This document shows, in pieces, positions 32,396 to 44,516 of a stretch of DNA of 64,000 bases. The translations under genes were made by a program, and so were the position numbers. The notes under the pieces were generated by a model. That model worked only from the letters and a program-made list of their open reading frames with translations. It was not told the origin of the DNA and made no database searches. Location: assembly GCF_039994875.1 (NCBI RefSeq), contig NZ_CP121196.1:62001-126000 (forward strand). Direction: 5' to 3'. This stretch comes from Telmatobacter sp. DSM 110680 (GTDB taxonomy: Bacteria; Acidobacteriota; Terriglobia; Terriglobales; Acidobacteriaceae). Every line of letters starts with the position of its first letter. The stretch's first letter is position 1.

Positions 32396-34147
32396 TCAGA
32401 TCACTTCCCGCAGTTGATCTTCGGCAACAGTCTCAAGAATTTTGATTGCATCTTTCTGCCCGCGCAAAAGCGATTTGGCGAATTTGAATGCTTGATCGGT
32501 GGCGATCTTCCCGGGCATGGGCGGCTCATGGGGATCGACGATGGCCTGAACCACCACCGGGCCGGCAGCTGAAAGTGCCTCGCGCAAAACTCCTTCTGCA
32601 TGCTCGGGCTGCTCGATTGTGTATCCGCGAGCACCGCAGGCTTCGGCGACCTTGGCGAAATCGATGGGCTCAAGTTCAACTCCGAATTCGGGATTGCCAT
32701 CGAGGATCATCTGCTCCCACTTGATCTGGCCGAGGACGTTGTTCTTGATGACGATGACGGCTACGCGCAATTTGTATTTGACGAGCGTGGCGATTTCACC
32801 CATCAGCATGGTCATTCCGCCGTCGCCGATGACACACACGACCTGGCGGCCGGGATACGCGATGGCTGCGGCGATGCTGTATGGAATCCCGTTTGCCATG
32901 GTGGCGAGCGATCCAGAGAGCGCGAACTGCATGGTGCCGCGCATCTCGATGTGACGAGCTGCCCAGGTGGTGATGGTTCCGCTGTCAGTAGCAATGATGG
33001 CGTCGTCTTCAAGCAGTTTGCTGAGCGTGTGCGTGACTACCTGCGGCTTCATGGGCATGTCGGTGCGCGTGCCGCGCTCTTCCATTAGTTCATTCCAAGT
33101 CTTCATGCGGTCTTGAGCCTTCTTGAGAAACTTGTGGCTCTTTTCCTTGAGCAGGGGAAGGAGCGCGTGCAAAATCGCCTTCGCATCTCCAACGAGCGCC
33201 ACATCAACCGGATAGCGCAGGCCTACGCGTGTGGGATCGAGTTCGATCTGCACGCACCTAGCTTGGCCGGGCTTCGGAAAGAAGTCCATGTACGGAAAAC
33301 TTGTGCCGATCATGATGAGGGTGTCGCATTCTTCCATCGCATCGACGGAGGGAGCCGTGCCGAGCAGGCCGATTCCGCCCGTGGTGTAGGGGCTGCGATC
33401 GGGCAGTACTCCTTTGCCCAGAAGCGCCTTGATGACGGGACCGCCTACTGTCTCAGCTAATTGCGTAACTTCCTCGCGGGCTTTGATAGCGCCGCGGCCG
33501 ACGAGGATAGCAACGCGCGATCCATGATTGATAATCTCGGCGGCCTGGCGCATTAGATATTCTGCTGGAACCGCGGTTGATGGCTTCTCCCAATCGCCGC
33601 TATGGCCCTTAATGTTGGGAGAGCTTCGCATCTTATCGGAAACTGGCCACTCCTGGATGTCCTTAGGAATGCAGATATGGGAGACACCACGGCGGCCATA
33701 CGCGGTGCGCACAGCCATGTCGACGACGTTGACCGCGTGAGCAGGGCCCATGACGCGTTCGTTGAATTCAGCTACGTCGATGAAGAGCTTATCGAGATCG
33801 ACGTCCTGTTGATAGTTCATGCCGATGAGGTCATGAAAGGTGTGACCGGTTATGGCGAGAACCGGCACCTGGTCGCACTTGGCATCGTAGAGACCGTTGA
33901 GAAGATGAATTCCGCCCGGGCCGGATGTGGCACAGCAGACGCCAATGCGACCGGTGTACTTGGCATAACCGCAGGCGGCGAAGGCGGCGGCTTCCTCATG
34001 CCGGACTTGGATGAAGCGCAGTTGATCCTGATGGGTTCGCAATGCTTCGAAAAAACCATCGATGCCGTCGCCAGGATATCCAAAAATTGTGTCGACTCCC
34101 CATTCGATCAGCCTCTCTACGATCAGATCGGAAACCAGCTTTGCCAT
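32396..34147 (-). CDS. ThDP-dependent enzyme, pyruvate oxidase/dehydrogenase (quinone) type
   Basis: A 583-residue three-domain ThDP enzyme. FGYPGDGIDGFFEAL and the catalytic Glu in VRHEEAAAFAACGYA are in the PYR domain, LALVGDAKAIL-like segments in the central domain, and the ThDP/Mg motif GDGGMTMLMGEIA ending in IKNN in the PP domain. It most resembles PoxB-type enzymes that decarboxylate pyruvate to acetate with a flavin and quinone. The ATG at 34147 is preferred over 34156 because GAGGAG lies 9 nt before it. It follows the DUF1641 and formate-dehydrogenase-like genes on the same strand with 93 nt between, so it may supply or use the same C1/C2 acids. Other 2-oxoacid substrates are possible. 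Confidence 0.85.
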   Translation of the reverse strand: MAKLVSDLIVERLIEWGVDTIFGYPGDGIDGFFEALRTHQDQLRFIQVRHEEAAAFAACGYAKYTGRIGVCCATSGPGGIHLLNGLYDAKCDQVPVLAITGHTFHDLIGMNYQQDVDLDKLFIDVAEFNERVMGPAHAVNVVDMAVRTAYGRRGVSHICIPKDIQEWPVSDKMRSSPNIKGHSGDWEKPSTAVPAEYLMRQAAEIINHGSRVAILVGRGAIKAREEVTQLAETVGGPVIKALLGKGVLPDRSPYTTGGIGLLGTAPSVDAMEECDTLIMIGTSFPYMDFFPKPGQARCVQIELDPTRVGLRYPVDVALVGDAKAILHALLPLLKEKSHKFLKKAQDRMKTWNELMEERGTRTDMPMKPQVVTHTLSKLLEDDAIIATDSGTITTWAARHIEMRGTMQFALSGSLATMANGIPYSIAAAIAYPGRQVVCVIGDGGMTMLMGEIATLVKYKLRVAVIVIKNNVLGQIKWEQMILDGNPEFGVELEPIDFAKVAEACGARGYTIEQPEHAEGVLREALSAAGPVVVQAIVDPHEPPMPGKIATDQAFKFAKSLLRGQKDAIKILETVAEDQLREVI

Positions 34148-34240
34148 GGGACGCATCTCCTCATTGCCTGGCGAATTAGATGCGCGGAATCAGCAGGGTT
34201 TGTTCCTGTTGAGAAATTGATCGGGCTTGGTCAGCGGGGA

Positions 34241-34717
34241 TCACATTGCCGTGCTCGACTGGCTACGGCTGGCTCGTCCAACTGCACCTAGCATGGCCAT
34301 CACCAGGGATAAGCCGCGACGAGTTTCGGGGTGGCGAAGGCGTTTGAACAGCTGCCATAGAGTTGGCGGTTCTTTTTCGATATCGTGCTTCTCGAGTGCA
34401 GTGTAGGCCTCCTTTGAGAATTTGGAAAACGGTTCAGGATCCAACGTGCCGAGGAGCTTTCCGAACGCAAGAAGATTACGCATTGCGTTAGTGCCTTCAG
34501 GCTGTGCGGCATAGTTAGCGATGGTACCGGCGATCGTGTCTCGCGCGCCGATGGCACCTTGAAGGGCGTCGAGAATGCCCTGGCGGTGGGCTTCATCAAG
34601 AAGATCGTATGCCGCGAGAATTGCTTCGGCGTGTTGCCCAGGTGCGGCGCTGACTTGATGCTGCAGTTCGAATTTCGGGTCGGTAGACTTTGGTACGAAT
34701 GCGATTGGTTTTGCCAT
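34241..34717 (-). CDS. DUF1641 protein, formate dehydrogenase partner
   Basis: A 158-residue helical protein with the DUF1641 pattern in its second half (NLLAFGKLLGTLDPEPF, LWQLFKRLRHPETRRGLSLV). In B. subtilis and relatives the same domain (YrhD, YjgD) is encoded beside YrhE/YjgC-type formate dehydrogenases, as here: it starts 19 nt after the molybdoenzyme stop. It is probably an accessory or structural subunit; the biochemical role is not established. The ATG has GAGG 9 nt upstream. Confidence 0.82.
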   Translation of the reverse strand: MAKPIAFVPKSTDPKFELQHQVSAAPGQHAEAILAAYDLLDEAHRQGILDALQGAIGARDTIAGTIANYAAQPEGTNAMRNLLAFGKLLGTLDPEPFSKFSKEAYTALEKHDIEKEPPTLWQLFKRLRHPETRRGLSLVMAMLGAVGRASRSQSSTAM

Positions 34718-34736
34718 GATGGGAGACCTCGGATGA

Positions 34737-37763
<3,027 letters not shown>

Positions 37764-37906
37764 AGGCGCTTCGATGGAATTGAAGCCTAAAAAGGTTATC
37801 TCGTTTTGGCCCAAGACCGTGCGGAGGCAACCAAACGACCGACGCAGGAAGTCGCGGGTCGCGCAGTTGGTATATCTCAATCTGCACCAAAATTAATCTT
37901 AGATTG

Positions 37907-37938
37907 ATTGACATATCATGGATTGAGTTGATATCAAC
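37907..37938 (+). promoter_or_regulatory. Promoter and palindrome upstream of the VOC gene
   Basis: TTGACA (37907-37912) and TGATAT (37929-37934), 16 nt apart, form a good sigma70-type promoter reading toward the VOC gene. The perfect 12-bp palindrome GTTGATATCAAC (37927-37938) covers the -10, the position for a repressor. The divergent molybdoenzyme gene starts 144 nt away. Confidence 0.5.
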
Positions 37939-37997
37939 GCTATCAGTGCAGTAAATTTTGACATCTCGGGCCTTCGCCAACAAGGAGAGCAATTACG

Positions 37998-38765
37998 ATG
38001 TTTACGCCAAAAGGAAAATTCAGCTGGTACGAAATCATGACCAGCGATACCGCGAGTACAGGCAGGTTTTACTCCGACGTCGTGGGTTGGACTACGCAGG
38101 AGATGCCCTCAGGAGACGGCACATCGTATACCACCTTCAACCTCGGTAACGTCGGGATCGCGGGAATGTTGCACATGACCGGACACTCCGGCGGGATTGG
38201 CTACATCTCGGTGGATGATGTCGATGCTCACATCGAAAAGATTGTCGAAGCCGGCGGGAAGATATGGAAACCCGCGACGGACGTACCCGGCATGCTTCGA
38301 TTCGCCGTGTTGTCTGACCCGCAGGGCGCCGCCATCGTGGTTTTCACACCTGATCCGAATATGCCGTCGCCGCAACGTCCTGCATCCCCGACCCCTGGCA
38401 CTATCGGCTGGCATGAGCTCTATACAACAGATGTCGACGCCGGATTCGATTTCTACAACAAGCTCTTTGGCTGGACCAAAGTCAGCGATATGGATATGGG
38501 ACCAATGGGTATCTATCGCCTGTTCGATGAGGGAGACCAGAAGGAGATGGGCGACGGCGGAATGATGACCAAAGCTCCGCATATACCGGTTTCATGTTGG
38601 AATTTCTATTTCAACGTCGACTCAATCAATGCAGCCGCTAAGCGTGTTGAATCCGGCGGGGGAAAGATCCTGAACGGACCGATGCAGGTACCCGGTGGAG
38701 GGTGGATCATCAACGGCCAGGATCCTCAGGGAGCTATGTTCTCGCTCGTCAGCAACAAGGAATAG
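37998..38765 (+). CDS. VOC-family protein with two glyoxalase-like domains
   Basis: A 255-residue protein made of two vicinal-oxygen-chelate domains, starting at KGKFSWYEIMTSDTASTGRF and PGTIGWHELYTTDVDAGFDF. Each opens with a W-x-E metal-ligand segment and an FY-x-x-x-x-G-W motif. Such proteins include glyoxalases, dioxygenases and antibiotic-binding proteins; this two-domain layout resembles the mycobacterial CFP30-type hydroxylase/glyoxalase group. AAGGAGAG lies about 9 nt before the ATG. It is divergent from the formate-dehydrogenase-like operon, with a palindrome over its promoter. A specific reaction cannot be assigned. Confidence 0.87.
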   Translation: MFTPKGKFSWYEIMTSDTASTGRFYSDVVGWTTQEMPSGDGTSYTTFNLGNVGIAGMLHMTGHSGGIGYISVDDVDAHIEKIVEAGGKIWKPATDVPGMLRFAVLSDPQGAAIVVFTPDPNMPSPQRPASPTPGTIGWHELYTTDVDAGFDFYNKLFGWTKVSDMDMGPMGIYRLFDEGDQKEMGDGGMMTKAPHIPVSCWNFYFNVDSINAAAKRVESGGGKILNGPMQVPGGGWIINGQDPQGAMFSLVSNKE

Positions 38766-38810
38766 CGGCTCTGCTTTGGCGATCCGTCGGTATCGTCCGA
38801 ACGCTCGGAG

Positions 38811-39911
38811 TTACTTGGCTTTCACTTCAAACGAATCCTTCAACTCCCATTTGGGTGTAGCCGCGTTCGCGTCTGCCAGGCGGTACATTTTTCCGATCAG
38901 AGTCTTTCCATGAATCGTGAACTCCACGAAGTGATAGTTGGGGAATTCACTGCCCTGGTATAGGTCTTCAGGCGTTCGCTCTACTTGAACAGGACTAGCT
39001 GCTCCTCCGCCGGATACGAGATACGTCACATCACCGCGAGCGAAGCGCTCGCAGTTGTGTATGTGACCGGCGCAGACAATGATTCTGGCCTTGATGGTCG
39101 GAGCCAGCGCTTCAAGTTCGTCGCGCAAAACAATCTCATTCGGCCTTGGATTATGGCTCACATTGATGCGCGTCTGCACATCTGCCACAGGTGGATGGTG
39201 CATGCTGATCACTACAAATTTCGTGGTCTTCGGAAGGTGCGTCAGTTGTGCATCAAGCCAGTTCAGCTGGTCGCTTCCTTTCGCAAGCGAAGCGTCGCTG
39301 TCGAGTGCAATTGTGTAGATACTCTTACCGAGTTCCACTGAATACCACCGTCGATCCTGCAACTCCGGGAAAGCATTCCACCAGTGCTGGAGGGCCTGCT
39401 GGGGATCTCCGTGGAACTCATGATTGCCAAGGGCGGGATAGACGCGCAGATGCTCGCTTCTCCATATCGCGCTCTCGGTCTTGAAGACTTCATAATCGTT
39501 TACGACGTCCCCGCTGTAGGGAATATCGCCGTTCATGAGGATCGCGTCTGGATGCTCCTCGGCAATCTTCTGAACCATCAACTGACGAACCCTCGGGTTG
39601 GTCACTTTGACGTTCGCAGGGTCTGTAAAGCGCTGATCACCGAAGGCGATTACCATGCCGCCGGCTACCAGTTCTTTTTCCTGCACAACGAAACTTGGAC
39701 CCGGCTTACTGATCAGCGAATTCGTCGGAAGGTCTTCAGGTCGTAATTTGCTACTCTTTTCATCTTGTTCAAGAGCTAGGTTCGATGGCGGCACGATCGA
39801 ATTCGAAGCCTGCAGGGACTGAGCTGTTGCTTGTAACCCTGCGGCTGACAGAAAGCAGACGCCGCCGGCGATCGTGGCGAACGTCAGCAGACGAGTTCTG
39901 ATGAAAGTCAA
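38811..39911 (-). CDS. Secreted metallophosphoesterase (calcineurin-like)
   Basis: A 366-residue protein with a signal peptide (residues 1-31) and a calcineurin-like phosphoesterase domain. Motifs present are LMNGDIPYSGD, GNHEFHG, VISMHHPP and CAGHIHNCERF, giving most of the dinuclear metal ligands. The first motif, normally D-x-H, reads AFGDQRF, so the His is replaced by Arg, which may change the metal site. The layout matches purple-acid-phosphatase-like exported phosphatases. It lies 104 nt downstream of a TonB-dependent receptor gene on the same strand, so the pair may serve uptake of a phosphorylated compound. Confidence 0.83.
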   Translation of the reverse strand: MTFIRTRLLTFATIAGGVCFLSAAGLQATAQSLQASNSIVPPSNLALEQDEKSSKLRPEDLPTNSLISKPGPSFVVQEKELVAGGMVIAFGDQRFTDPANVKVTNPRVRQLMVQKIAEEHPDAILMNGDIPYSGDVVNDYEVFKTESAIWRSEHLRVYPALGNHEFHGDPQQALQHWWNAFPELQDRRWYSVELGKSIYTIALDSDASLAKGSDQLNWLDAQLTHLPKTTKFVVISMHHPPVADVQTRINVSHNPRPNEIVLRDELEALAPTIKARIIVCAGHIHNCERFARGDVTYLVSGGGAASPVQVERTPEDLYQGSEFPNYHFVEFTIHGKTLIGKMYRLADANAATPKWELKDSFEVKAK

Positions 39912-40015
39912 TCAATGCCCTCATTTCCGGTTTGGTGCGTGCAATGCGATCAACCTGATTCCTTTGCGAGGAATCTCGGTCGATCGCATTGAGCAAGATT
40001 TTATAAGTCGGAACC

Positions 40016-42871
40016 TTATTCGTGGTGCGAGGTCCAGCGAAGTCCGCCGGCATACGTTGGGTGGTAGTACTCGCGCTGCACAACATATTGCGGGCTGCCA
40101 TTGTAGAAGCCAAATACCTCGTTGTTCAGGTTCAACCCGTATCCGTAAACTTGAAAGCCCCACGGCAGTTTGTAGCTCGCCTGGGTATCAAACTGAAAAT
40201 GCGAATAGAGGTAGTTATCGCCCGCTGGACCGGCGACGCCGTTCACTTGCGGATTGGGCGTGGTTTCCTGAGTACCGTTCGGGTTAAGTACGGGATTGCC
40301 ATTGTCATCGTAGACATAGGCGAGATTTTCGTATTGATATGCGTAGATCATCTTGTCGTCAAAAGTCATGCCTACGCGCATCGAGAATTTTTTGGTATCG
40401 AATGTGGGACTGATGTTCCAGCTATTGGGGGCCTGTCGAAGCATTGCCGGGCTGTCAGTTCGCAGTGGATCTACTTCATTGGCCTGCGAGTTTGTGTAGC
40501 TGTAGTTAGCGGAAAGTCCTGCTCCTCTGAATGCTCCGGGCAGATACGAGAATCGCTGCTGGAACCCAACCTCTATGCCCTGCACATGCGCGCTGCCGGC
40601 ATTCGATGGCTCTGAAACCAGAGTTGGTGCGCCGGGGTTGTACTTGTAGTTGGTGGTCAACGTTTGAAGGGTGACGATGGGGTTTGAGATGTCTTTGTAA
40701 AAGTATCCCGCCTGAAGCAGACCAGCATTGTTAAACGAGCGTTCGTAGAGAATGTCGTAGTTGTTGGCGTATTCAGCCTTGAGATTCGGGTTTCCGATGC
40801 TGACGGTCGCCGGAGTGGTGGTGATGTCTGGTTGGCCAACCGCTGCGGTGACGTCTTGTGGATCGGGGCGCGCGAGTCCTCGGCCATACACAAGACGCAA
40901 GTCCGAATCTTTGTCCACGGCGAAGCGTAAAGAAGCGCTGGGAAGTACATCAAGAGAATCTCCGCCGGCTTTGAAGGTAAGCGTCGTAGGAGCAGGGTTG
41001 AGGTTGGGGTCGAAGCTTAGCGTATCGAGATGCGTGGCTTCAAATCGAATACCTGTAACAAGGCGAAGACGGCTGCCAAGTTCAATGGTGTTCATTACGT
41101 AGCCCGCGGGAATGCGCTCAACGAAATCGTAGTTGTTAGGATTGACTCCGGGACCGCCACTCAGGGTAAAGCCGCCTGCATTGTGATTCACGTAGCTTTC
41201 GACCTTGTTGTAGTCCGTGACTGGGCCGTAGTGGTAGGTCTTGTCGTAGTAGTTAGGGTCGGTGAAATCGCTGTCCCATTCAGGATGCGCTGCGACGAGG
41301 GTCGTTCCACTTGGCGTGAAGGATTCGTCGTAGGTATCGTCGAATTTGTGAGCACTGCGGATCTTGCCGCCAAACTCGATTGTGCCGAAATGAGTCCCGA
41401 TGTGATAGAACCTTGCGTACGACGCCGAGGCCTGAAGGTTTACTTGCGCGCTTTTGCCGAAGGTGGGAGGCGCAAATGCTTTCAGCTTGTAATTGTTCGG
41501 GTCTTCGGAGTTATCTGCACCGGGACCGAAGCATCCAGAACTCCAGCCCGGACGATTGACGCTTACGCCCGGGACGTTGGTGCAGTCGATATTGGGATCG
41601 CCCACCCACGAGTACTTGACGCTACCGCTGCCGCTCAGTGAACGCGAACGGCCTGCGGAGACGCTCCAATTGACGGTGGACGCGTTGAAGACATGCTTCC
41701 CTTGCAATGCCAGGCTGCCTACCGCCATATTCGGACGACGCCAATCCTGGCTGTATTGGGGGACATCCCCGTCGTTTAAGGTATAGACCCATTTATTTCC
41801 CCAGTTACGGAAAGTGGAAAAGAGTCCCCGTATCGAGATATCTGAGCCTTCTCTCAGCTTGTAGTCGGCGCTTGCGGTCATGCCCCAACGGGTGCGGTAG
41901 TAGATGTAGTCGCGCAGATCCATGCTGTCGTAATGGGGGACGGCACTACTTGTGGTGGGACTTGGTTCAATGTCGTTGATGCCGCGCCCATTGAAATCGT
42001 ATGTGCCGCCGAGGAGGAGACCAAGCTTCTTGTCCGCACCAAAACGTTTGCCGACCGTCCCGCCCATTTGATCGACCGTACGGCCGCCGATGATCGGGGT
42101 ATATCCGCCTACTCCATAGAACGTAGCAGCGGGAACTTCGCCGGCTGTTTTAGTGACAAGGTTGACGGAGCCGCCGATTCCATCTGCATCGATATTGGCC
42201 TGGAGGGTCTTATTAATTTCGACTGAGTCCACGAGATCTGAAGCGATGGTATCGAGCTTGATCTGGCGTACGCCGGTTTCGGGCGACGGAACCGTTACAC
42301 CGTCGATCATGGTATTGCTCAGGCGTGGCTCGGTGCCGCGAATCTGCACATACTTGCCTTCACCCTCATCGCGTTCGATGGTCACTGAAGCCATGCGACC
42401 GAGCGCGTCGGCAATGTTGGCGTTCGGCAAAGAGACGATCACGTCGGCAGGTAATACCTGCAGGATGTTTTCCGCGGCTAGCGTGCGGTTGATTGCTTCT
42501 GCTTCACCATGGGGGCGATCAGCACTGACGATAACGTCGTCGCTTGCGTTCGCGACTTTCAGCACGGCTTCGACGTGCGCAGTTTGACCCGCAACCACTG
42601 TGAACGAGGTGACGTAGGGCCCGAACCCCACGTAAGACACGGTGAGGGTGTAGGTTCCAGGGTTGACTTCCTGAATATTGAATTCTCCCAGTTCGTTGGT
42701 ACTGATCGGGCGACCTTGAGGTTGCAGTTCGATCTTTGCACCCTGCAGAACTGCTCCGCCGGAGTCTTTTACAACACCGCTGATTATGCCTTTAGTGGAT
42801 TGGCTGAATGCCGGACTCAACGCGACAACACAAGAGAGCAGCACTGACAGAAAGAAGAATGGCTTACGCAT
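40016..42871 (-). CDS. TonB-dependent outer-membrane receptor with carboxypeptidase-like N-domain
   Basis: A 951-residue receptor. Signal peptide (residues 1-24), a carboxypeptidase-regulatory-like beta-sandwich (GIISGVVKDSGGAVLQGAKI), then a TonB plug (ILQVLPADVIVSLPNANIAD, IRGTEPRLSNTMIDGV, VNLVTKT) and a 22-strand-type barrel rich in aromatic Tyr repeats (SNTNYKYNP, GYFYKDISNP). It resembles the Caulobacter-type carbohydrate receptors. The frame is open 57 codons upstream; the ATG at 42871 starts the signal peptide and has AGGAGT 3 nt upstream. A phosphoesterase gene follows. The C-terminus ends in HHE rather than the usual Phe/Trp. Confidence 0.92.
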   Translation of the reverse strand: MRKPFFFLSVLLSCVVALSPAFSQSTKGIISGVVKDSGGAVLQGAKIELQPQGRPISTNELGEFNIQEVNPGTYTLTVSYVGFGPYVTSFTVVAGQTAHVEAVLKVANASDDVIVSADRPHGEAEAINRTLAAENILQVLPADVIVSLPNANIADALGRMASVTIERDEGEGKYVQIRGTEPRLSNTMIDGVTVPSPETGVRQIKLDTIASDLVDSVEINKTLQANIDADGIGGSVNLVTKTAGEVPAATFYGVGGYTPIIGGRTVDQMGGTVGKRFGADKKLGLLLGGTYDFNGRGINDIEPSPTTSSAVPHYDSMDLRDYIYYRTRWGMTASADYKLREGSDISIRGLFSTFRNWGNKWVYTLNDGDVPQYSQDWRRPNMAVGSLALQGKHVFNASTVNWSVSAGRSRSLSGSGSVKYSWVGDPNIDCTNVPGVSVNRPGWSSGCFGPGADNSEDPNNYKLKAFAPPTFGKSAQVNLQASASYARFYHIGTHFGTIEFGGKIRSAHKFDDTYDESFTPSGTTLVAAHPEWDSDFTDPNYYDKTYHYGPVTDYNKVESYVNHNAGGFTLSGGPGVNPNNYDFVERIPAGYVMNTIELGSRLRLVTGIRFEATHLDTLSFDPNLNPAPTTLTFKAGGDSLDVLPSASLRFAVDKDSDLRLVYGRGLARPDPQDVTAAVGQPDITTTPATVSIGNPNLKAEYANNYDILYERSFNNAGLLQAGYFYKDISNPIVTLQTLTTNYKYNPGAPTLVSEPSNAGSAHVQGIEVGFQQRFSYLPGAFRGAGLSANYSYTNSQANEVDPLRTDSPAMLRQAPNSWNISPTFDTKKFSMRVGMTFDDKMIYAYQYENLAYVYDDNGNPVLNPNGTQETTPNPQVNGVAGPAGDNYLYSHFQFDTQASYKLPWGFQVYGYGLNLNNEVFGFYNGSPQYVVQREYYHPTYAGGLRWTSHHE

Positions 42872-43095
42872 GGCACTCCTAAACCCAGCTCTGAGCCGGA
42901 AACTCGAACGAATCGAGGCTTCATTAATGCTGTGTGAAGCGTAGAAGTGCCAGTTGAAGATCCGTTGACAGCCGCATGAATATCGAGTTACTTCGTTTGA
43001 GGGTCGCGCGGCGCGCGGAGAAAGGACGAGCTGTGCGATCAAGGTGCAGGACGAGTTATGAAACTAGCCTGAAGAGCCTCGTTGGCCTAGCCTCG

Positions 43096-44394
43096 TCAAT
43101 CATTGATCGCCTGGTAAGCCAGCGTCTTTACCACGTTCTGAATATTGACATCGCCTGCCGGGTGCAACTGCACCATGAAGATCACGATCATCTGTTCTTT
43201 CGGGTCAATAGTGAAGGTGGTGTAGAAAAACCCGCCCCACCCAAACTCGCCGGGCGTACCGAGTTCATCCAGCGGAGCTTTCGTGCCATCGATACCGAAG
43301 CCCAGCCCAAATCCCTGCTCCGGCCCAATCTTCCCCAGTTGGTCGTGCGTCATCAACTCTATTGTCTTGCGGCTCAACAGGTGCTTCCCATTGATCGTGC
43401 CATTGTCGAGCACCATTTGACAGAACCGCGCATAGTCCTCCGCGGTGGATACTAGGCCGCCGCCGCCTGAGAAGAGCTTCTTCGGTCCGTTGTATGGATA
43501 ATCCGCTGAGTAAGTCAGGAAACCGTCCACGACCGGCTTGTCAGGAAAGCGGGTCATTTTGCCGTCGAAGATCCCGTATGCGGTAGCCAGCCTGCTCACC
43601 TTCTCCTGCGGAGGAAAGAAGTACGTATCTTTCATCCCTAGCGGCTCAAAAATGCGCGCCCTGAGAAACTCATCCAGCGGCATCCCCGACACTACTTCGA
43701 CGAGCCGCCCCAGTACATCCACGCCTAATGAATACTCCCAACGCTCACCCGGATTGAAGAGGAGTGGCTGAGCGGCCAATCGCTTCACGCTGTCGGCGAT
43801 TGTGCCGTCGTATTGCATGATCCCAGTCGCGACATTTGCGTCGTCATACATTTTTCCCAGGTCTTGATTCCAGTTGTACGTCAGACCCGACGTATGCCGC
43901 AGCAGATCGCGAATCGTAATCTCACGCGTTGCCGGAATCGAATAAGCTGCGCCCCCGTTCGCAGGTTTTACCAGCACCTTGGGATTCTTGAATTCGGGCA
44001 GATACTTCGAGATTGGATCTTCGAGCTGAAACTTCCCTTCCTCATACAGCATCATCACGGCCACCGTGGTGATCGGCTTTGTCATCGAGCAGATCCGGAA
44101 CATCGCATCCTGTGGCATCGGCTTGGCGGACTCGCGGTCCAGCATGCCCTGGCCCTTCACCCACGCAACTTTGCCATGCCGGACCACCATCGTGACCGCG
44201 CCGGCAATCTGCTGGTCCTTGATGCTCTGGTCCACCGCTACGGCAATCCGCTGCAGCCGTTCTGACGACAACCCGACCGATTCGGGCGAGGCAGTCGGCA
44301 ACTGCTGCCCAATTGCCATCGATCCCGCGACACTCGACAGAACAAAACAAACAAATGCGCACGACCTGCGCAAACCGGCAACGGTAAGGGTCAT
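43096..44394 (-). CDS. Serine hydrolase of the beta-lactamase/class C family, exported
   Basis: A 432-residue penicillin-binding-protein-like hydrolase. Signal peptide (RRSCAFVCFVLSSVAGSMA), SxxK catalytic motif in ICSMTKPITTVA, the Tyr motif in EYSLGVDVLG, and a GWGG region in place of the classic KTG. This class includes esterases, D-aminopeptidases and PBP4*-type proteins; true beta-lactamase activity is unlikely to be the main role. The ATG at 44394 has GGGAGAG 5 nt upstream. It lies 224 nt upstream of the TonB receptor gene on the same strand, a possible but not certain operon. Confidence 0.87.
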   Translation of the reverse strand: MTLTVAGLRRSCAFVCFVLSSVAGSMAIGQQLPTASPESVGLSSERLQRIAVAVDQSIKDQQIAGAVTMVVRHGKVAWVKGQGMLDRESAKPMPQDAMFRICSMTKPITTVAVMMLYEEGKFQLEDPISKYLPEFKNPKVLVKPANGGAAYSIPATREITIRDLLRHTSGLTYNWNQDLGKMYDDANVATGIMQYDGTIADSVKRLAAQPLLFNPGERWEYSLGVDVLGRLVEVVSGMPLDEFLRARIFEPLGMKDTYFFPPQEKVSRLATAYGIFDGKMTRFPDKPVVDGFLTYSADYPYNGPKKLFSGGGGLVSTAEDYARFCQMVLDNGTINGKHLLSRKTIELMTHDQLGKIGPEQGFGLGFGIDGTKAPLDELGTPGEFGWGGFFYTTFTIDPKEQMIVIFMVQLHPAGDVNIQNVVKTLAYQAIND

Positions 44395-44516
44395 CGAAAC
44401 TCTCCCATCTTCGAGCACACAAATTCTAACCGCTCAACCGGGAGTTCCTTCTGGAATGAATGTGAAGTTAGTCAGTCGCGAAAGTGCGATTCCCAAGACT
44501 GATGCAAAGCTGCACG

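Noticed and set aside
37927..37938. GTTGATATCAAC as an FNR/FixK box
   Set aside because: The half-sites TTGAT and ATCAA need a 4-nt spacer, which is absent here; it was kept only as a generic palindrome.
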